NCBI GenBank assembly: GCA_029891345.1
Contig: CM056998.1
Coordinates: 174,106,239 to 174,170,238, forward strand
Reading direction: 5' to 3'
Length of the DNA: 64,000 nucleotides
Origin: Dryococelus australis
Taxonomy: Eukaryota; Arthropoda; Insecta; Phasmatodea; Phasmatidae
Both the position numbers and the translations under genes were made by a program. The notes under the pieces were generated by a model, which saw only the letters and a list, made by a program, of their open reading frames with translations, had not been told where the DNA came from and made no database searches. Shown one piece after another: positions 1 to 10,283 of the stretch (position 1 is its first letter; every line of letters starts with the position of its first letter).

Positions 1-1469
1 TTACAAAATTGTCTGACACAGATTACAAGATAAAAAATATATATTTACAAAAAAAAGGTTAAAATATTAAGAAATAACTTAATCGCTATGGATGTACATT
101 GAGTTAGGCTATAATTTGCGTTGCATATGCCTGTCTCATTTTTTTCACCGGCTATAAAAGCCCGAAATATTTCGAGTAATTTTTTTGTGTGTGAATGTCT
201 GTCATATACAGGATTATTCAGCTAATATGTTCATCCCAAATATCTTCCGAAACGCTGAAGGCATCGAAATTTTGATTTTGAAATCTTAAATGGCACTACG
301 GGGTTCATAAGGCACCGTAAATGGCTGTTCCGGGACGTAATCAATTGCTGAGTAACGATATGAAGTTGTGTTTTTTTAATGCGAACATACTCATTTCTCC
401 CAATAGCATAACGCAATATTAAGCGGCGAGTTCAGTAACGTGATTATTTTGAAAATCCAACGATCGCTTTTTGAACTTTTTGAGATACAGAGCGGCTCTC
501 TTAGGCGTAGGCATTTGAATGCAGGTGTGACGGGGTATGTTGCGTCACCCGCTGGGAAATATTTCATTGGCGTGGACTGTAAAGTAGACATGACTGCTAG
601 GTAAAATAATTGCAATCAAGTTATGAACATCAAATTTATCATACGTCTTCTTTGTAGGTACAAGCAGCACGCCGGAAACACTGCACGCCAGTTCAGCGTC
701 TTACGCGTAGGAGTGATGAGGCACTAAGCTCGCGTGAGATTTTCACCCTTACCGCTCCCGTGCTTGCCTACCCCAAATGCGCTGAGAAGCTACACGTAGG
801 CGGTGCCCTTAAAACTCAGTCATTCAACTCTCTCCCGTCCACCGCAAATCTCCTTGATAACAGCATCCAATCAGTCCTGGAGCCGAGGGCACTCCCTTCA
901 CCAGACACCTTAGGGTGTCAATAGTGCTTCACTGATGGACCACACTCGTTAGTCAGTACAGAGTTGGGGATACTCTCCCCACCAATCACCTTGCGATGCT
1001 GGTAGTTCTCGGCTGACTAACAGCTCTCAAACACCTCTTCTCCAACTCTAAAAATTCTGTCGTCTCAGAAATGCTGCACTGCGCGGCTTCCGTCTTGTAC
1101 CAGAACCGCCTTGACACTACTACTCTACCGAGAGGTCACTCCTCTCAGAACGTGCCCATGAGATCCTTCCTAAGAGCATACGAGTCATTCCCAGATTAAC
1201 TCTTGCAACCCTTTTCTGAAGGCAACTCCTCGCTGCACAACTAAGTTCCAATTCCTCTTAGAAAAAGTTTTAAAGTACTACATTTATACACTAACTCTTG
1301 TGGAATCTCGTTCTCTACAGCATAGGGCGCCATCAATCATGGTAACGCGTCTGAAAGTGTCGACCTGCAGAGTCTGCTCGACGACGTCTCCTTTCCCCAA
1401 TGGGGAGGTATCTCCCTCATTCTCTGCCAAAACATTACATGATTCCCTGCCAATCACATATGACCAGGG
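1..1469. other. No gene recognised
   Basis: About 1.47 kb with no convincing coding region, RNA gene or repeat signature. Open frames are short and carry no family motif. The stretch from about 660 to 1250 is richer in C and T than its flanks and could be an old repeat, but I see no terminal repeats or coding motif. Confidence 0.5.
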
Positions 1470-1710
1470 GGCCGCGGTAGTGTGGTGTTTAGATTACTCG
1501 CCTCCCATCATGGCGAATCGGGTTCGATTCCCGGTGGAGTCGCTCCGGATTCTCGGATGTGAGAATCGTGCCGGACGATGCCACTGGACGGTGGGTTTTC
1601 TCCGGGATTTCCCGTTTCACCCACCCTTGCATTCCCACGCTGCTCCATACTCATCTCGCTTCACCCTCATTGGCTCTCAAGACCTCGCTATTCATAGCTG
1701 CCCAAATCAC
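1470..1710 (+). repeat. tRNA-derived SINE
   Basis: The 5' end resembles a tRNA gene with internal RNA polymerase III promoter boxes. An A-box-like segment lies around 1478-1495, and a near-perfect B box (GGTTCGATTCCC) lies at 1521-1532, at the spacing expected in a tRNA. The sequence does not continue into a foldable tRNA acceptor stem. It runs instead into a C/T-rich unrelated body, which is the layout of a SINE. No LINE-like tail or target duplication was identified, so the 3' end is approximate. Confidence 0.65.
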
Positions 1711-1794
1711 TTCACTCACTTGCATATTACCAACATTTCATGACAACACAGTCCCCTAATTTATAGCAGTCTGCAACCCACAAAATTACAGTGT

Positions 1795-2530
1795 TAACAG
1801 GCAGGAGAGCAATCCAAGGCGAACTAGCATCTGCTGGTGTTTCCAGACAATTGTCTACCGCAATACTTCTGTGAATCCTTCTGCGAATGGGGCTCCAGAG
1901 TAGACAGGGGGTGACTGCACACATGCTAACACAAGTGCATCGACAAAAACGGCTGGAATTTGCTCGGCAGTATGGTAACTGGACCACTGCCGCTGATTGG
2001 CGACGGGTATCCTTCCCCGGCGAGTCATTTTCAGCTGCATAGAACAGATGGACGTCAACGTGTCGGCAAGAAACGTCGGAGAACCGACACCCTGCATCCA
2101 TTGTTGGATGAACATAGGGTGGTGGGGGCAGTGTTATGGTCTGGGGAATGTTCTCGGGGTATTCTTTAGGTCCCATCATCCGTGTGGAAGGCACTCTTGA
2201 TCGATATGGTACTGAATCCATCCTCGGCGATCACGATCACCTGTACATGATGATTGTCTTTCCTCGGGAGGAAGGGATCTTCCAGCACGATAGTGCAACT
2301 TACCATCGATCAGAACTTCGAAAGTTCTTCCCATGCCCCCAAACAGCTCCGATCTCAATCTAATTGAACATATGTGGGACCAAATCGATCGTAGTGTTCG
2401 CATGCTGTCTCATCCGCCACGCACCCTTCCACAGTTGCGGGACGCACTGCAGACAGGATGGTTCCCGATACCCATGGAGACCTTTTAGCACCTGAATTAT
2501 TGCCATTTCGTCTAGCTGCTGTCCGTGCTG
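1795..2530 (+). pseudogene. Tc1-like transposase relic
   Basis: Remnant of a Tc1/mariner DDE transposase. In order, broken frames show a helix-turn-helix segment (RAIQGELASAGVS near 1805), the linker RLEFARQYGNWTTADWRRV near 1950-2010, the core GGGSVMVWGMFSG near 2120-2165, FQHDSATYH near 2280-2310 and DLNLIEHMWDQIDRSV near 2350-2400. At least three frame changes and several stops are needed to follow the protein, so it cannot encode active enzyme. Terminal inverted repeats were not recognised. The downstream sequence passes into a TA/CA microsatellite, as is common at old Tc1 insertions. Confidence 0.85.
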
Positions 2531-2584
2531 CGAAGGGCTGTGTTACTCTGGATTCTAGCAGGTGGTCATAATAATGTGATTCGA

Positions 2585-2645
2585 CTGACTATATACACGT
2601 ATACATACATATATATGTAAATACACACACACCCACACACGTGTA
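2585..2645. repeat. TA/CA microsatellite
   Basis: Alternating TA and CA dinucleotides with interruptions, immediately downstream of the Tc1 relic. Confidence 0.7.
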
Positions 2646-2649
2646 AAGA

Positions 2650-3015
2650 ACTGGCAGGAATGGTAACATTATGTGTATATGGTGTTGTTGAATTTGCTTG
2701 ATGAAGCAGTGAAATAAGTGCGCAAATGATGTATTTACAACCCCATCTCTAATCATTTCATCGATCTACTTATTTATTATTCCTAAACGATAAGAGTTGT
2801 AATTCCAAGGGGAGGATCATATCGGCTCCCCTTTCGTGAGCGGTATTGCGTGTTCTGCGCGCTCGTCTGCTTAAGGGGGTCTGCTATGGCAAATGCATCA
2901 TGTCACTCATTTAGGTTTCGCTGGATCACATCTGGGTGTTCCGTAGGCACTGCGTGGTCGAACATGTCAAGTTGGATGGAATGTTTACTGTTCTGCCAGT
3001 GGTGTCGTAGGTTAT
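2650..3015. other. No gene recognised
   Basis: Short spacer between the Tc1 relic and the 5' LTR of element G1. Neither strand shows a family motif. Confidence 0.5.
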
Positions 3016-3200
3016 TGTTGTGAATGTTTCATATTTATTTGTTATTTATTATTGTCAAATCATAGAGATTTTTTATAGTGTCATGTTGGTATTGTGTGTT
3101 ATGTATTTGTAATGTTGTAAAGTAAAGTAAAAGATTGTTCATTCGAGGGATGTAAAAAACACTTGCTGTTGTGTTATGCTCCATCATCGCACATTATTAC
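3016..3200 (+). repeat. 5' LTR of G1
   Basis: Matches the 3' LTR beginning at 6836 over at least 150 bases (TGTTGTGAATGTTTCATATT then a shared AT-rich body). The 3' boundary is uncertain because the two copies diverge after about 3170. A clear primer-binding site was not recognised. Confidence 0.75.
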
Positions 3201-3289
3201 TGAAACATTTGAATTTCATAGTCGACGTCAACACAATAATGAATCTCTCTCGGGTTTTATCTCTGATTTAAAGCAACTTTCTATCAAGT

Positions 3290-3982
3290 ATGCCCAATCG
3301 TTTGTTATTGGAAGATAACGACTTGACGTTCGATAAAGCTTGTCAAATTGTTCTCAACATGGAAAGTGCAAACCAGTCTGCAAATAAAATTATCTCGCCT
3401 AACCAGCAACGTCCTGGTGAAATTTTTGCAGTAAATGCTCCAAATAAAGCAATAAAGTCAGGGTTTAAACGATTGTCTCCAGTCAATAAATATTATGAAA
3501 TTGTAAGTTATAGCGGTAGATCACGTATAAGAAACACTCAAGAACAACATCAGTCAAATCCAAGATCAAGTTCTAATAAGAGGAAACGTTGTGCATATTG
3601 TTTTGTAAAACATCAGCCTAATAATTGTCCTTCTTTGCAGTGGAATTGTTACAAATGTAATAATAAAGGACATACTGCAAAATTTTGTTTTAATAAAATT
3701 GCACGCAGCAATTTGATAACTTATTTTTGTAATAATACAAATGAATCTGTCATAGTAAACCCAGTACAAATAAATATTGAAGTCAATCAGAAATGTATAA
3801 CGTTTGATGTCGATACTGGATCAGCTTGTGCCTTGATTCCTTTAAACATTTTTAAACAGTGTTTTCGTGATGATAAACTAGAAAAATTTAATGGTAAATT
3901 GCTGACTGTTAATGATCAACCATTGCATATCTTAAGTAGATGCATTGTCAATGTAAGATTTAATAAGTACTTGGTAACTTGA
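3290..3982 (+). pseudogene. G1 Gag C-terminus and protease
   Basis: The longest open frame of G1 (230 codons). Residues about 99-125 hold two consecutive zinc knuckles: CAYCFVKHQPNNC, then a canonical CCHC box CYKCNNKGHTAKFC that binds nucleic acid in retroviral nucleocapsid. The retropepsin active site follows as VDTGSACALI (residues about 175-184) with its catalytic Asp intact. The ATG is probably not the element's real start, since capsid sequence should lie upstream and is not readable. The frame closes before the protease ends, although downstream sequence (ALLGIDWLDML near 4018-4050) continues the protease in another frame. It is therefore treated as broken. Confidence 0.8.
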
Positions 3983-5395
3983 ATCATACAGTAACCTTAA
4001 AGAAATATAACATAGCCTTACTAGGTATAGATTGGTTAGATATGTTAATACCATCTTGGAAGCATGTGTTTTCAGAGTTGATGAAGAACCAATCAAACAT
4101 TTCAAAGTAAATATTAATATAAAGGACAATTGTGTTACTATATTTTGTCAAGCATATGATGTTCCTTAGACATTATGTGATGGTGTCCAAAAAGAGTTGT
4201 TAGTGTTGGAAAACAAAGCTATTTTGTCTAAAATTAATTACAGTCAATAGGCATCTCCAATTTTTTGTGTCCATAAAAATAATGGTGAAATCAGTTTGTG
4301 TGTGGATATAAAAGTATCATTGAATAAATATGTGTCAGTAGATCAGTATCCTTTGCAAAAAAACTGAGGATTTATTTCAAAAGTTTTATGAGAGTAATTT
4401 TTTTTTGTCGAATAGATTTCTCAAATGCTTATTTGCAGTTGGAAGTGGACGAAAGTAGTAGAAAACTTTTAACTATTAAAACTATTGGTAGACTGTATTC
4501 TATAATTGTTTAGTTTTGGATTGTCGTCAGCCTCTGCTATTTTTTAGTCAGGTATTGATAAGATATTAGAAGGTATTAAATACTGGGGTGCATATCGAAA
4601 TGATATACTCATAGGAGGTAAGGATTATAATAGCTGTAAATCTGTATTGTACGCAGCATTGAGTCGTCTTAATGATTATAACATTAAAATTAATATACAG
4701 AATGTTAGTTTTTTGTGAATCGTTAGAATTGTTAGGCTGCGTTCGTAGTGCAGATGGTCTTTCTTCATGTAAATTTAAGATAGAAAAGCTAATTAATACA
4801 AAAAGTCCGCAAAATGTTACGCAGTTGAAGTCTTATCTAGGATTGTTCAATTACTATCACAAATTCATCAAAATGGCTCCTGATGTAATGGAACCATTGC
4901 ATAATTTATTAAGAAACAGTGTCTCATGGGAATGGACTGATGAATGTGAGAAAGCTTTTTAACGAGTAAGTCAGTTGTTTCAGAATAATCACTTTTAGTG
5001 TTATTTGATCCTACAAAGCCAACTATTCTTATCCGTGACAGCAGTAGTTATGGAGTGGGTGCAATTTTGAGTCAGCTTCATGATGGAATAGAAAAACTAG
5101 TCGCTTTTGAGTCTGCAATACAATGCTCAGAAAAATTGTAGTAAATTGCATAGAGAAGCACTGAGTATAATATATGGAGTAACCAAGTTTCATAAATATC
5201 TGGTGGAAAATCAATGTACCATAGTTGCTGACCATGAGCTGCTGTTACCTTTATTTTCTGGAAAGAAAAAAATTCCACAGGTTACTGATGCTCGATTGCT
5301 TAGATGGTCGATAATTTTGTCTTCTTATCAATATAAGTTACAATACAAAAAGGGTATGAATATTCAAAATGCAAATGTTTGTCTCGTCTACCAAA
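3983..5395 (+). pseudogene. G1 reverse transcriptase and RNase H
   Basis: Broken RT and RNase H. Readable segments include the protease tail, APIFCVHKNNGEISLCVDI near 4250-4310, YLQLEVDES near 4432-4460, and the connection domain LKSYLGLFNYYHKFI near 4827-4870. RNase H follows as REALSIIYGVTKFHKYL near 5153-5205 with DHELLLPLFSGKKK. The RT catalytic box reads YRND near 4593-4605 instead of Y-x-D-D, so the first catalytic aspartate is lost. Several stops and frame changes are present. There is no evidence of recent activity. Confidence 0.8.
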
Positions 5396-6590
5396 TAATT
5401 GTCTTGTACCGTTACCTGATGATTATGATTGTAATTTTATTTACACGTCGACTCCATTGGTGTCATACAAAGATGTTGCTGATATAACATCCAAAGATCT
5501 CATTTTATGTAAAGTTTTAGAGGCAGTAATGAATGGCAATTTTAAAAAATTGTGTGATGAACCAGAATTAAGAAAATATTTTCAAATATATAAGCAGTTG
5601 TCTACTCAAGAAGGTTTTCTTATGTATGGAAATAGAGTAGTAATTCCTGGTCAATTGAAAAACAAGATATTGTCAATAATTCATGCTGATCATGTGGGTA
5701 TTACAAGATGTAAGCTAATGGCAAGATCACATGTCTGGTGGTTTGGAATGAATGATAACATAGAGAAGAAGGTTAGAACATGTAAAGTTTGTCAATAAGT
5801 GCAAAATAGAGGTCATAAAGTGATCAAGTCATGGCCCGTTTCTAAATGTCCTTGGTATAGAAATCATATAGACTTGTTGGGTACTCATAAGGCTAAATTC
5901 GTAATAGTAGTGGATGATTATACGAAATGGATTGAATGTTTTAATTTGAATAATATCAATTTAGGTAATATTATGGCAAGTTTAAGTGAAATGTTTTTCA
6001 AGATTCTCAGTACGTAGTATAATAGTGTCTGATAATGGACCCCCCATTTAATTCTAACGGATTTTCTGCCTATTGTCAAGACCTAGGTATAAAGTTAATT
6101 AAAATCGCGCCTTGTAATCCACGATCAAATGGACTTGCAGAAAGAGAGGTACAAACGTTTAAGAAGTCGTTGATAAAGATTGCCTTGTCTAATATTGGTA
6201 TATATATAAATGTAAATCAGTGTTTGTTTTTATTGAGGTCAACTCCTTCAAGTGTTACAGGTATGTCACCTATGAGTTTAATGTTAAATTATCAAACTAT
6301 ATATCTAGTGTATATGTCTAATCCCGTATGTATTCGTGGGAATGATGAAGAAAGTTGTAAAAAGCCATTAAATAGGGTAAGATTTAGTATATCTGATGAA
6401 CATAGGTAAAAAATATTTTTGAAGGCGATAAAGTGCTTGTAAATTTATATTACTTGAAAATTCATGTCAAATGGATTACTCGTATAGTAGTAAGGAAAAT
6501 TGGGAATGTTGTTTATCTAGTGAAGCTCGATTCAGGTAAAATAAAAACGGTGCATGTGTCACAGTTAAGGAAGAGTTACCTATTTAAATG
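5379..6590 (+). pseudogene. G1 integrase
   Basis: The integrase region follows RNase H. An H2C2 zinc domain (HADHVGITRCKLMARSHVWW ... CKVCQ) spans about 5680-5798. The catalytic core follows with HIDLLGTHKAKFVIVVDDY near 5863-5920 and SDNGPPFNSNGFSAYCQDLG near 6028-6090. The last catalytic region, PCNPRSNGLAEREVQTFKKS, lies near 6113-6170. D, D and E positions can each be seen, but stops occur at the end of the zinc domain (5796) and near 6016. The C-terminal end is traceable to about 6590, with the run KVLVNLYYLKIHVKWITRIV. Confidence 0.8.
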
Positions 6591-6823
6591 ATAATAACCA
6601 TTATGTTAGAAATTGTACAAATGACATTTATTGGTTTAAAACGTCAAACAATGATCATACAGAATTAGAGTCAAATGTTAATACAGATGTAAATGTGAAT
6701 ATTTCACAAGATGCTAATGTAAGTAAAAGATCAGTGAGAACTGTAAGACCACCTAATCGATTTTCTCATAGTGATTATAAATGACTACTTAAAGTGTGAG
6801 ATTTTATCACTGAATTTTTATTT

Positions 6824-6835
6824 AGGGGAAAGTGA
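6824..6835 (+). promoter_or_regulatory. Polypurine tract of G1
   Basis: AGGGGAAAGTGA directly abuts the first base of the 3' LTR, the position of the plus-strand primer in LTR retrotransposons. Confidence 0.75.
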
Positions 6836-6997
6836 TGTTGTGAATGTTTCATATTTATTTATTTGTTATTTATTATTGTCAAGTCATAGAGATATTTTAT
6901 AGTGCCATGTTGGTATTGTGTGTTATGTATTTGTAATGCTGCTTAGAATAAAACACTTGTCATGTTGCATCCAACGAAAGCAGGTGTATTTTACTGT
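6836..6997 (+). repeat. 3' LTR of G1
   Basis: Same start as the 5' LTR, with a 4-base indel (an extra ATTT unit) early in the repeat. Contains AATAAA at about 6948. The outer boundary is approximate and no clean target-site duplication was seen. Confidence 0.75.
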
Positions 6998-7011
6998 GGT
7001 AATTGGATGTA

Positions 7012-7330
7012 TCAGTTAAATACCGTTCGCCGTTCGATTAGCCCAGAGTGAATGTGATCCATGGTAATCTCAATGACGGCATTGTGTTGCCTTAGCCAGA
7101 GTACTCCTAAAATTAGGTCCTCCCTTATCTCGTTGGTGACGAGGATGGTAATGTTCATCGAGAAGTCACAAATTTGAATTTCCACTTGGATATCGCCCAA
7201 ACACTCGCTGATCCAGTTCAATGTGGTCAATTGAACAGTTTGTTGCCCCTGGTGATCAGTTGTTGCTCTACTAATTCAGACTGCACAAAGTTATGCGAGG
7301 CGGCCATATCGATCTGGGCGAAGGTGTTCC
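7012..7330 (-). pseudogene. Element A protease
   Basis: Retropepsin-like domain aligned by eye with copies B and E. The active-site segment IDMAASHNFVQSELV is near 7305-7260. A frame change follows, then a 72-codon stretch with REDLILGVLWLRQHNAVIEI, the flap and C-terminal block that ends ERRTVFN. B has DTA and E has NTA at the active site, so this lineage does not show the usual D-(S/T)-G, and here it reads DMA. Broken and presumably inactive. Confidence 0.7.
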
Positions 7331-7719
7331 ACTAGCCTAGGCATATGGGTATCCGAATCAGCTGATCGGTGGTGGCACTAACTTGGCCTAGGGAATGATA
7401 TATCTGATTTTTGTTGGTAATTTCGGGAGCTCCGGTCACGACAATGGCAGAGAGGGTGGCCCAAGTTTGCCTTACTCTGCTTTGTTGTTTCCCTGCAGTT
7501 ATCTTGCATGGTTCAGGCAAAGCCCGTTCCAATGGTATTATTCATATTCACAGATGCGACAAGGAGGCATGTTTGGGGGACCAATGCTATTGTTTACGTC
7601 TGGGACTGCAGTTCCATCTGACAATCACTGGCCAATTGGTTTAAAGGTCGGGGGGAGGAGGATTCACCGGTACCTTGGCAGTTTCTGTTGGTGTCGCCCC
7701 CTTTTCGGCTGATTTCCAC

Positions 7720-8160
7720 GTGACTCCATATTTACTGTTTGCAGAAATTTGCAATCTTACACTTCATCCTCGTCTCTTGCCATGCTCACGGTGGTATGCA
7801 GGATATGTTGACTTCTGTTGAATACCTTGGGACGTAAGGCCGGCCTGTATTCGTGTCGCGCCATCTCCACGATCGCTTCGAGCATGTCTTCCTCGGGGAG
7901 GTGTGGATAATGTCGCTCGGCTAGATTTAATTTCTGGCTCACGAATATATCGAGATCTTCGGTGGCATTTTGTTCCCCACCATGATTTCGCCTTCCCTAA
8001 CAGCTAGTTACCAATGACACTTGCCCACTCTTCCTCGCTAACCCGTACTGTTGTAATCGAGTGGCACACTCTCTGAGAAATGTGTGTGCATCTTCGGTTG
8101 TTTGGCTGGAATGGTTCGGGAATATCTGAAACATGGCAGGTGACATATAATTCTGTCCTG
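7720..8160 (-). pseudogene. Element A Gag capsid
   Basis: Capsid region of a gypsy Gag. It begins with MFQIFPNHSSQTTEDAHTFL near 8135-8075, equivalent to FQTLPTFAGT..ED in C, D and E. It continues through CATRLQQYGLARKSG and then, after frame changes, HYPHLPEEDMLEAIVEMARH near 7920-7850. The latter block matches PHLSEREVLEVFAE in E and PPDLSLKDILEVIAG in B. It forms the structural shell in active elements. Degenerate here. Confidence 0.7.
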
Positions 8161-8394
8161 TTCTACTGGATCAGTATTTGGGAGCTGGGGGCCTCGGTAT
8201 TACTAGTGGTGTTATGAATGTTCCTATCGCTCTCTGACAGGATGTGAGTGGTCCGGTTTCGGTTTGCTGTGTTTGTTGGTTTGGCAACCACAGTACATGC
8301 TGCATGAACGGTTCCTGTTTCCCTTGTATTCTCGTGGGTTCCATTATGGCGTTGTATTGAACCATGGGTTTTTGTTGACATTTGATGTTCTTGA

Positions 8395-8518
8395 ATGTTC
8401 CCTCGTAGGTCGCCTGCCATTCTTCCACAGACATACATGCAGCGTGAAAACTAGCAGCATACTCTTTGCTGCTTATACAGGTCTTTTGCAGATTTACACA
8501 GTATTTGGCTTGATGCAT
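8395..8518 (-). pseudogene. Element A PHD-like Gag finger relic
   Basis: Contains YCVNLQKTCISSKE, then FHAACMSVEEWQATYEGTF ending KCQQ. Aligned by eye with the first PHD-type finger of C, D and E ((F/Y/C)H(R/Q)E then a spaced Cys), the His-x2-Cys and downstream Cys are kept while several metal ligands are lost. It sits upstream of the capsid block, the same order as in the other copies. Identification depends on that comparison. Confidence 0.5.
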
Positions 8519-9100
8519 TGAACCCTTTGTGATGATTGGATACTCACCAGTTGATGGTTGTAGTTCGTGCCCTGATGACTCGTGCTGGTGTGTTGTCCAG
8601 GTGTCTGTTCATTGCTAGCACTGGAACTTATGGTGCAAAAGGATAATCCAAGCTGTTTGGTTTAAGCAGCTAGTATGAATCACTCGTTGGCATGTGGCAC
8701 AATGCACAGAGTCCGTGCCAACCCCTGCACATATGTATCATGCACAGTGGTAAGCGACTGCTGTGGAAGCGAGCAGTAGCTCGCAGTTGTATTTGGATAT
8801 ATGTTGTATTTGTCGAAGGTATCGAGCATTAGAGGTTTCCTGCACTGGTCACACATTCGACAGGTATTTGGTACAGCTGGATTGTATTAAATGTTTCAAC
8901 AGTTCTTTATTGTGTACCTGGTGCGGTTATACATGGCTGCACATGGTAGACATGGTCGTCGCGATGCGATGCTATGCTGTAGCCTGGTCCTCAGATGTCG
9001 ATGTGGACCATCTTCCCAGTAAGCAGTGGCCTTTACCGTTCGCAGGCCCCTCGTGCACGTGGAGCATATCGACTGGTCCAGTTGTTTACTGTGGCGCAGT
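8519..9100. other. Leader of element A, no gene
   Basis: Lies between the PHD-like relic and the LTR of element A on the minus strand. It should contain the Gag N-terminus and untranslated leader. No stretch on either strand carries a motif I recognise. Confidence 0.4.
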
Positions 9101-10235
9101 CACTCGAGGCCATGTGAGGGTGGTGACTGGTCGGCGGTGATGTTAGTGTCTATTGTCCTGTGCTTCTCTGACCTATATCACATAATGGCGGCGTGGACCG
9201 AGTCCTTCCTGGTCAAGCAGCAAAAATGGCGTATTCGCACACTCATGATTTTTACAGTTTATTTTCGCCACAAATAGTTGGGCAAGCCATTTAACGTGGC
9301 CTGAGTGGATGGGGATAGGTGATACAGACATAGCTCAGTGTTTGTGTTATGAAAAGTTCTAATATTGTCTTAATATTCTGCTTTCGAACAGAATGGGCTC
9401 CAGCTCAATGGATGAGCACGAAGTCATAATTCTCAAGGTCGTGGGCCGAACGACCACATGGCCGTATCCCCTGAAACACCCAGTATGAAATACACAAGAA
9501 AACGTATATCTAGCTGAGGTATTCAGGCTCCCCAGCATGCCTTAATATTATAATTTACCTTAATTGGAGTATGACTCCTAGAGGCTTTGAGGAACACTAT
9601 ATAGGGACAGGACTCAAAGAACAATACGAAATGAGATTCATAAATTTTAATTAACTTGTGTACTTTGTATTGTAGTATAATAACCACAGTTACACGTATG
9701 CTCGGTCTCATATAACTTGGCAAGATAATGAAACAAAGTGCCATTTACAAAATCTGTAACAGCTGATGCATGAACTAACAGAAGTTAATAATATGTTGGC
9801 TATTTACTGTGCACTGCCAACGCACATCAGACAAACAGAAAATACATAATAAGAAAGATTTCCTAGATTAATTAATACATTTTATTTCATGTGGTTACAA
9901 AACACCGGTTGTAATTATTGCAAACCAAACTTCATGCTAAAGCAGTAATGTATAGGTGTTCAAAATTAAATGCACAATAAAACCATCTATGGCCAAATGA
10001 AATGCAACTTCAAAACTCAGAGCTTTTGACGTTCTATCCCTACTTTCCATCCATTCTTTCCATACATGCTTTATATTAATTGCAAAACCCTACAGAAATA
10101 TTGCATCTTATAGTTAAATTATTTTTTCAAATAATTTGACGAAATATATTTCAAGTTCGTGTCGTTTCGAGACAAATATAAAAGAAAAGTCAACTTTCAA
10201 AGACGGGATCTAGGGGCAGGCCCATGCACTACTAT
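9100..10235 (-). repeat. LTR of element A
   Basis: On the minus strand it begins near 10235 with a sequence resembling the LTR1 start (CCCCTTAGATC block at about 10207-10216). At about 9531 it carries the CTCCCCAG arm that forms a hairpin in related LTRs, although here the pairing arm has been lost. Inner boundary unresolved. Confidence 0.5.
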
Positions 10236-10283
10236 CTTTTGACTAACATGCTCGGATCACAATATCATGCTTTTCATGCATGC

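Larger units (their letters stand above)
3016..6997 (+). mobile_element. Gypsy-type LTR retrotransposon G1, decayed
   Basis: A complete but dead Ty3/gypsy element. Matching direct repeats at 3016 and 6836 both begin TGTTGTGAATG. Between them the order is gag zinc knuckles, protease, RT, RNase H and integrase, and a polypurine tract sits directly before the 3' LTR. The linker between RNase H and the integrase zinc domain (DALSR-like segment, then IPGQLKNKILSIIHADHVGI) resembles the Mag/K02A2.6 type of gypsy pol; that clade assignment is inference. The pol frame is interrupted by many stops and shifts. It is not closely similar to the other gypsy copies in this window. Confidence 0.85.
7000..10235 (-). 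mobile_element. Gypsy element A, 3' truncated
   Basis: A minus-strand relic of the TGACGTGT gypsy lineage. Read right to left it has an LTR (about 10235 to 9.1 kb), leader, a PHD-like Gag relic, capsid and protease. It stops in the protease region right beside the 3' LTR of G1. RT and later domains are absent. The LTR call rests on two anchors shared with other copies: the LTR start motif near 10205-10235, and the CTCCCCAG arm near 9531 at the same offset (about 705 bases) as the hairpin in the other LTRs. Boundaries are approximate. Confidence 0.65.

Noticed and set aside
1478..1540. Functional tRNA gene
   Set aside because: A B box is present, but no acceptor stem closes around it and the sequence runs on into a SINE body.
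2585..2645. CRISPR-like repeats
   Set aside because: Dinucleotide microsatellite without spaced repeats; no CRISPR array exists anywhere in the window.
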